Shown here: piece after piece, positions 5,380 through 7,918 of the stretch | Layout of the letters: every line of letters starts with the position of its first letter | Numbering within the stretch: the stretch's first letter is position 1 | Assembly: GCA_009777135.1 (NCBI GenBank) | Contig: WRMM01000078.1 | Span: 1 to 7,918 of the forward strand | Length of the DNA stretch: 7,918 bases | Direction of reading: 5' to 3' | Origin: Candidatus Fibrimonadales bacterium | GTDB lineage: Bacteria; Fibrobacterota; Fibrobacteria; Fibrobacterales; Fibrobacteraceae | The notes under the pieces: generated by a model | Databases searched by the model: none | The model's input: only the letters and a program-made list of their open reading frames with translations | What the model was told of the DNA's origin: nothing | Position numbers and translations under genes: made by a program

Positions 5380-7644
5380 ATGGAAGCGAGAAACATATTT
5401 CTCAAAACAATGGCGGCAATGGCGATTGCTGCCTGTATGGCATGGGCGCAAAACACGTATGTCATCACCGGCAGTACCACAACTGACATAGCAACCGAGA
5501 TAAATGCGATAATAGCCGCAGCAAGCGGCAGCGATAAAACTACGGTTACCGTAACCGGCAGCGCGACTGGGGACGCGAATAACTTAACCATCGATATCCC
5601 TGCAGATGTTACGGTGAAATGGGGGGCAACCCTTGAGCGAGATGTAAACTCCGACAATGCATCGGTGATTGTCCTTAACGGCGCAGGCACGTTTGAAGTG
5701 ACCGAGGGCGGATCGGTCATCAATACGACCACCAATACCAATAACACTCGCAATACTATCTCCACCACCGCGCCGGTGCATATCAAGGTTAGCGGCGGAG
5801 AGGTCAAAGCCTACAGAGGCTCCGCTATCCATACCAACAACATAGGAAGCAGCGTAACGGTTACCGGAAACGGATATGTGACCAGCGCAGGCACCTCAGG
5901 CTCAGGCGCAGGAGGCTCCGCTATCAATGCGAATGGCGGCTTTGTCAATATTGAAATCAGCGGCAACGGCAAAGTGGAAGCGACAGCCGACGGCGCTTCT
6001 GCTATCCGCGTTACCGGTGCCGGTCATGACGGCAATATAACGGTGAGCGACAATGCGCAGATTATTGGCCGCACCAGAAGGACAATCGCTTTGGAAGGGA
6101 CTGACGCCACGCCTACCCTCACCGTTAGCGGCAACGCAATTATAATCGGAAATCCTAACGCAGGTGAAGCCGTTGTGTACTGTTACCAAAACCTTGGAGA
6201 AAGCGGAAAAGCAACTATCAATATCCTTGGCGGAACGGTGCAATCCACAGGCGCCGGCCCTGCTATCAACGTAGATCCTAATGAAGGAGCTGTTGCCGCC
6301 GCCGAAATTACGGTTAGCGGCGGAACGGTTAGAGCCACAACAGGCTTGGCTATTAGCGTTAATGACAACGACAGATCAAAGGTTGCCGTTAAAAGCAACG
6401 CCGTAGTGTTTGCTTATGGAACGGGGATTAACGATATTATAATCCCCACCGAGAATGCTGAAGTCGTAGTTGAAGGCGATGCCGCAGTTATCGCATGGGA
6501 CAACACCCAAGGCAATGAATATGCAGAAGGCACGAGCGAAGCTATCTTCACCCTAGCTGGCGAAGCGGTTTGGTCAGCAGCAGGCGGAATTGCCTACGCC
6601 AAAGGCAGCAACAGCGGCTTTATTGCGATTGACGGATTAACGATTGCGCCGGATGAAGATGCCGAAACTTTCAGAGAAGACCACGAAGAAATTCTTGGCA
6701 AGGATGTTGCGGAAGTAGCGATAGATGATATAGATTTGGTAACAGCCGCTCTGGCGGATTACGATGAGCTTACCCCCGAACTGAAGCTGATGCTTGTGGA
6801 AGAAAAACAGAAGCTTGACGAGTTGCTGGCGCAGATTAAGGCGCTCCAAGCACAGGAAGCGATGGAAGCGGAAGTCATCGCAATCAACGGCATGATAGCT
6901 GATTTAAAAGACATCGCAACCTCCGAAGCCCTTATAGCAGCGATAAGCGAGATTGACAATCGGAGAAACGACTGGAACGGCAAAGAGCTTGTAGGCTTGC
7001 ACACAGCCGAGCTTGAAACCCAGCGCGGAAGAATTGCAACGCTCAAAGCAGCGGAAGAAACAGCACAAGACAACGCAGCCATAGCAGCAGCCAAAACCCT
7101 TGTTGAAGGCGCAGCCTTTGCGGCTGTTAAGCAGGCGGACATAAACACGCAGGCACTGGCAAAAGCCGAAGCCGAAAGAATAATCGGCCTGCTTAGCTTG
7201 AACGGCGTAACCGCAACGGTTTTGGACGCAAGCTTCACCGCAGCAATTGCAGGGACCGAGGCAAACACCGCCGGCACAAACGGCTCCTACGCTTTCACTG
7301 TTGAGCTGACCAAAGGCACAGGCACAAAGCAAACCACAGAACAACGCACCCTTGCCATAACCGCCACCGCTTACGTTGCCCCCAGCAGCAGCAGCGAAGA
7401 GCAACCAAGCAGCAGCAGTAGCGAGGACGCACCAAGCAGCAGTTCCAGCGAAGGCACGCCGAGCAGCAGCAGTGATGGCAGCACCCCAATCCTAAATCGG
7501 GCAAATCCTGTAATCGGGGCCATCGGGGTTCAGACAATATACTACAACCTAAAAGGCGAACCGTTGGGCACAACCAAACCCGCAACGCCGGGCGTGTATA
7601 TTGAAAAGCAAGGCAAGCAAACGAAAAAGATAACGATACGCTAA
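5380..7644 (+). CDS. Secreted repeat-rich surface protein with Ser linker and C-terminal sorting-like tail
   Basis: I recognise the architecture but no specific function; adhesion or another cell-surface role is an inference. Start ATG 5380 is preferred over ATG 5350 because it places the basic MEARNIFLK directly before the hydrophobic core of a signal peptide, with cleavage likely after AWA (residue 23). Numbering from it (754 residues): about ten beta-helix-like repeats at 134-417 of the type VSGGxVxA...GxAI; an acidic, Ala/Glu/Leu-rich helical region at 427-560; a domain at about 567-665 (AAAKTLVEGA ... GTNGSYAFTVEL ... ITATAY) resembling repeats in surface proteins of many Gram-positive bacteria; a Ser-rich linker at 669-702; and a tail at 703-754 ending GVYIEKQGKQTKKITIR, similar to type IX secretion C-terminal domains. 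No catalytic motif is evident. It has its own promoter at 5233 and a terminator at 7689. It is less AT-rich than the AbiE genes. Confidence 0.8.
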   Translation: MEARNIFLKTMAAMAIAACMAWAQNTYVITGSTTTDIATEINAIIAAASGSDKTTVTVTGSATGDANNLTIDIPADVTVKWGATLERDVNSDNASVIVLNGAGTFEVTEGGSVINTTTNTNNTRNTISTTAPVHIKVSGGEVKAYRGSAIHTNNIGSSVTVTGNGYVTSAGTSGSGAGGSAINANGGFVNIEISGNGKVEATADGASAIRVTGAGHDGNITVSDNAQIIGRTRRTIALEGTDATPTLTVSGNAIIIGNPNAGEAVVYCYQNLGESGKATINILGGTVQSTGAGPAINVDPNEGAVAAAEITVSGGTVRATTGLAISVNDNDRSKVAVKSNAVVFAYGTGINDIIIPTENAEVVVEGDAAVIAWDNTQGNEYAEGTSEAIFTLAGEAVWSAAGGIAYAKGSNSGFIAIDGLTIAPDEDAETFREDHEEILGKDVAEVAIDDIDLVTAALADYDELTPELKLMLVEEKQKLDELLAQIKALQAQEAMEAEVIAINGMIADLKDIATSEALIAAISEIDNRRNDWNGKELVGLHTAELETQRGRIATLKAAEETAQDNAAIAAAKTLVEGAAFAAVKQADINTQALAKAEAERIIGLLSLNGVTATVLDASFTAAIAGTEANTAGTNGSYAFTVELTKGTGTKQTTEQRTLAITATAYVAPSSSSEEQPSSSSSEDAPSSSSSEGTPSSSSDGSTPILNRANPVIGAIGVQTIYYNLKGEPLGTTKPATPGVYIEKQGKQTKKITIR
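5779..6630 (+). repeat. Coding tandem repeats, beta-helix-like
   Basis: About ten degenerate units of roughly 25-32 residues share the pattern hydrophobic-x-VSGG/NG-x-V-x-A ... G-x-A-I. Clear examples are IKVSGGEVKAYRGSAI, IEISGNGKVEATADGASAI, INILGGTVQSTGAGPAI and ITVSGGTVRATTGLAI. The DNA repeats are weak, as in GGCGGAACGGT at about 6230 and 6318, so the units have diverged. The pattern suggests stacked strands of a right-handed parallel beta-helix. Confidence 0.6.
7384..7485 (+). repeat. Coding Ser-rich linker repeats
   Basis: Codon runs of AGC encode four Ser blocks separated by acidic or Pro residues (SSSSEEQP, SSSSSEDAP, SSSSSEGTP, SSSSDG). Such poly-Ser linkers between domains are a hallmark of Fibrobacter secreted proteins and are prone to slippage and length change. 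Confidence 0.75.
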
Positions 7645-7656
7645 AGCACAATGTAA

Positions 7657-7676
7657 GGGCGAAAGATTTTTCGCCC
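7657..7676. terminator. First of two tandem hairpins after the surface-protein gene
   Basis: GGGCGAAA (7657-7664) pairs perfectly with TTTCGCCC (7669-7676) around a GATT loop. It begins 13 bases after the stop codon. No T-tract follows, so alone it is probably weak, or it protects the transcript 3' end. Confidence 0.5.
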
Positions 7677-7688
7677 CAACAGCAGTAC

Positions 7689-7718
7689 GGGCGACCCTAT
7701 CGGTCGCCCTTTTTTTTT
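7689..7718 (+). terminator. Strong intrinsic terminator
   Basis: GGGCGACC (7689-7696) pairs perfectly with GGTCGCCC (7702-7709) around a 5-base loop and is followed by nine T residues (7710-7718). This is a textbook Rho-independent terminator for the surface-protein transcript. Its GGGCGA start echoes the hairpin just upstream. Confidence 0.9.
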
Positions 7719-7906
7719 GCCACGATATTTCGCACAGGCACTCCGTCTCTGCTGGGAATGCTCACCCATGTGACGCTAGCCGTGAGGCTAGCCCCATTCA
7801 AGTTGCGCAAATAGAAGCCGGATACGCCATAAAAATAAAACCCAGCTAGGCAGGCAGCCCTGCGGTTACCTATTTCTGCTTTGCTAAAATTCCTTGGACG
7901 CTGCAT
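7697..7906 (-). pseudogene. Probable remnant of a Fibrobacter major paralogous-type domain
   Basis: The minus-strand frame from ATG 7906 gives 69 residues, with an in-frame TAA immediately upstream (7907-7909). The middle and end, with LAGFYFYGVSGFYLRN, then TASVTW and SRDGVPVRNIVAK, resemble the end of the Fib_succ_major domain, in which LPGG...GY/FW(S/T)AS...SVRC(V/I) is usual. The conserved Cys is replaced by Asn, and the N-terminal 18 residues do not fit. The ORF runs through the T-tract of the opposing terminator (as KKKGDR), so the real C-terminus was probably elsewhere. A GCTAGCC/GGCTAGC hairpin lies inside it. I read it as a truncated, decayed copy rather than a working gene; it could also be chance. 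Confidence 0.3.
7775..7792. repeat. Perfect 7-base hairpin with 4-base loop
   Basis: GCTAGCC (7775-7781) and GGCTAGC (7786-7792) form a perfect GC-rich stem around GTGA. No T-tract follows on either strand. It lies within the possible paralogous-domain remnant. Confidence 0.5.
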
Positions 7907-7918
7907 TTATAGGCGACG

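Overview
The window most likely comes from a member of the Fibrobacterota, perhaps a gut (rumen or termite) lineage. The main clues are a secreted protein with a signal peptide, a long Ser-rich linker made of repeated PSSSSSE-type units, and a short C-terminal segment of the kind seen on type IX-secreted proteins. A minus-strand fragment at the right end also resembles the end of the Fibrobacter major paralogous domain. This assignment is from remembered family features only; no search was run.

Layout, left to right. (1) Positions 1-3038 hold two housekeeping genes on the plus strand: the 3' part of a BamA/Omp85 outer-membrane assembly gene, cut by the window edge, and a complete galE-type UDP-glucose 4-epimerase gene starting 3 bases after the bamA stop. 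Its ribosome site lies inside the bamA end, so the two are probably co-transcribed and coupled. (2) Positions 3119-4725 hold a clearly more AT-rich, minus-strand two-gene cassette: an AbiEi-family antitoxin followed, with a 4-base ATGA overlap, by an AbiEii-family nucleotidyltransferase toxin. This is a type IV-style toxin-antitoxin/abortive-infection module. Just upstream of the antitoxin gene sits a long interrupted palindrome (4742-4792), a good candidate for the operator bound by the antitoxin. (3) Positions 4793-5349 are a gene-poor stretch of about 550 bases with small stem-loops, a doubtful 38-codon ORF, then a near-consensus sigma70-type promoter (TTGACA, 17 bases, TATATT). (4) Positions 5380-7644 encode a large secreted repeat protein: signal peptide, about ten beta-helix-like repeats, an Ala/Glu-rich helical region, a bacterial surface beta domain, Ser linker and C-terminal sorting-like tail. 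Its start is preceded by a possible 16-codon leader ORF that carries the only strong Shine-Dalgarno sequence and stops 1 base before the ATG. (5) Positions 7645-7918 hold two tandem hairpins, the second a textbook intrinsic terminator, and a minus-strand ORF that looks like a decayed fragment of a paralogous surface domain.

Functionally the genes fall into three unrelated groups: envelope biogenesis (BamA and GalE), a defence cassette that looks acquired, and a surface or secreted protein under its own promoter. The points most worth checking are the AbiE operator palindrome, the leader-ORF arrangement of the surface protein, a possible large insertion in the BamA POTRA region, and the paralogous-domain remnant at the right end. 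I see no clearly new multi-gene system.
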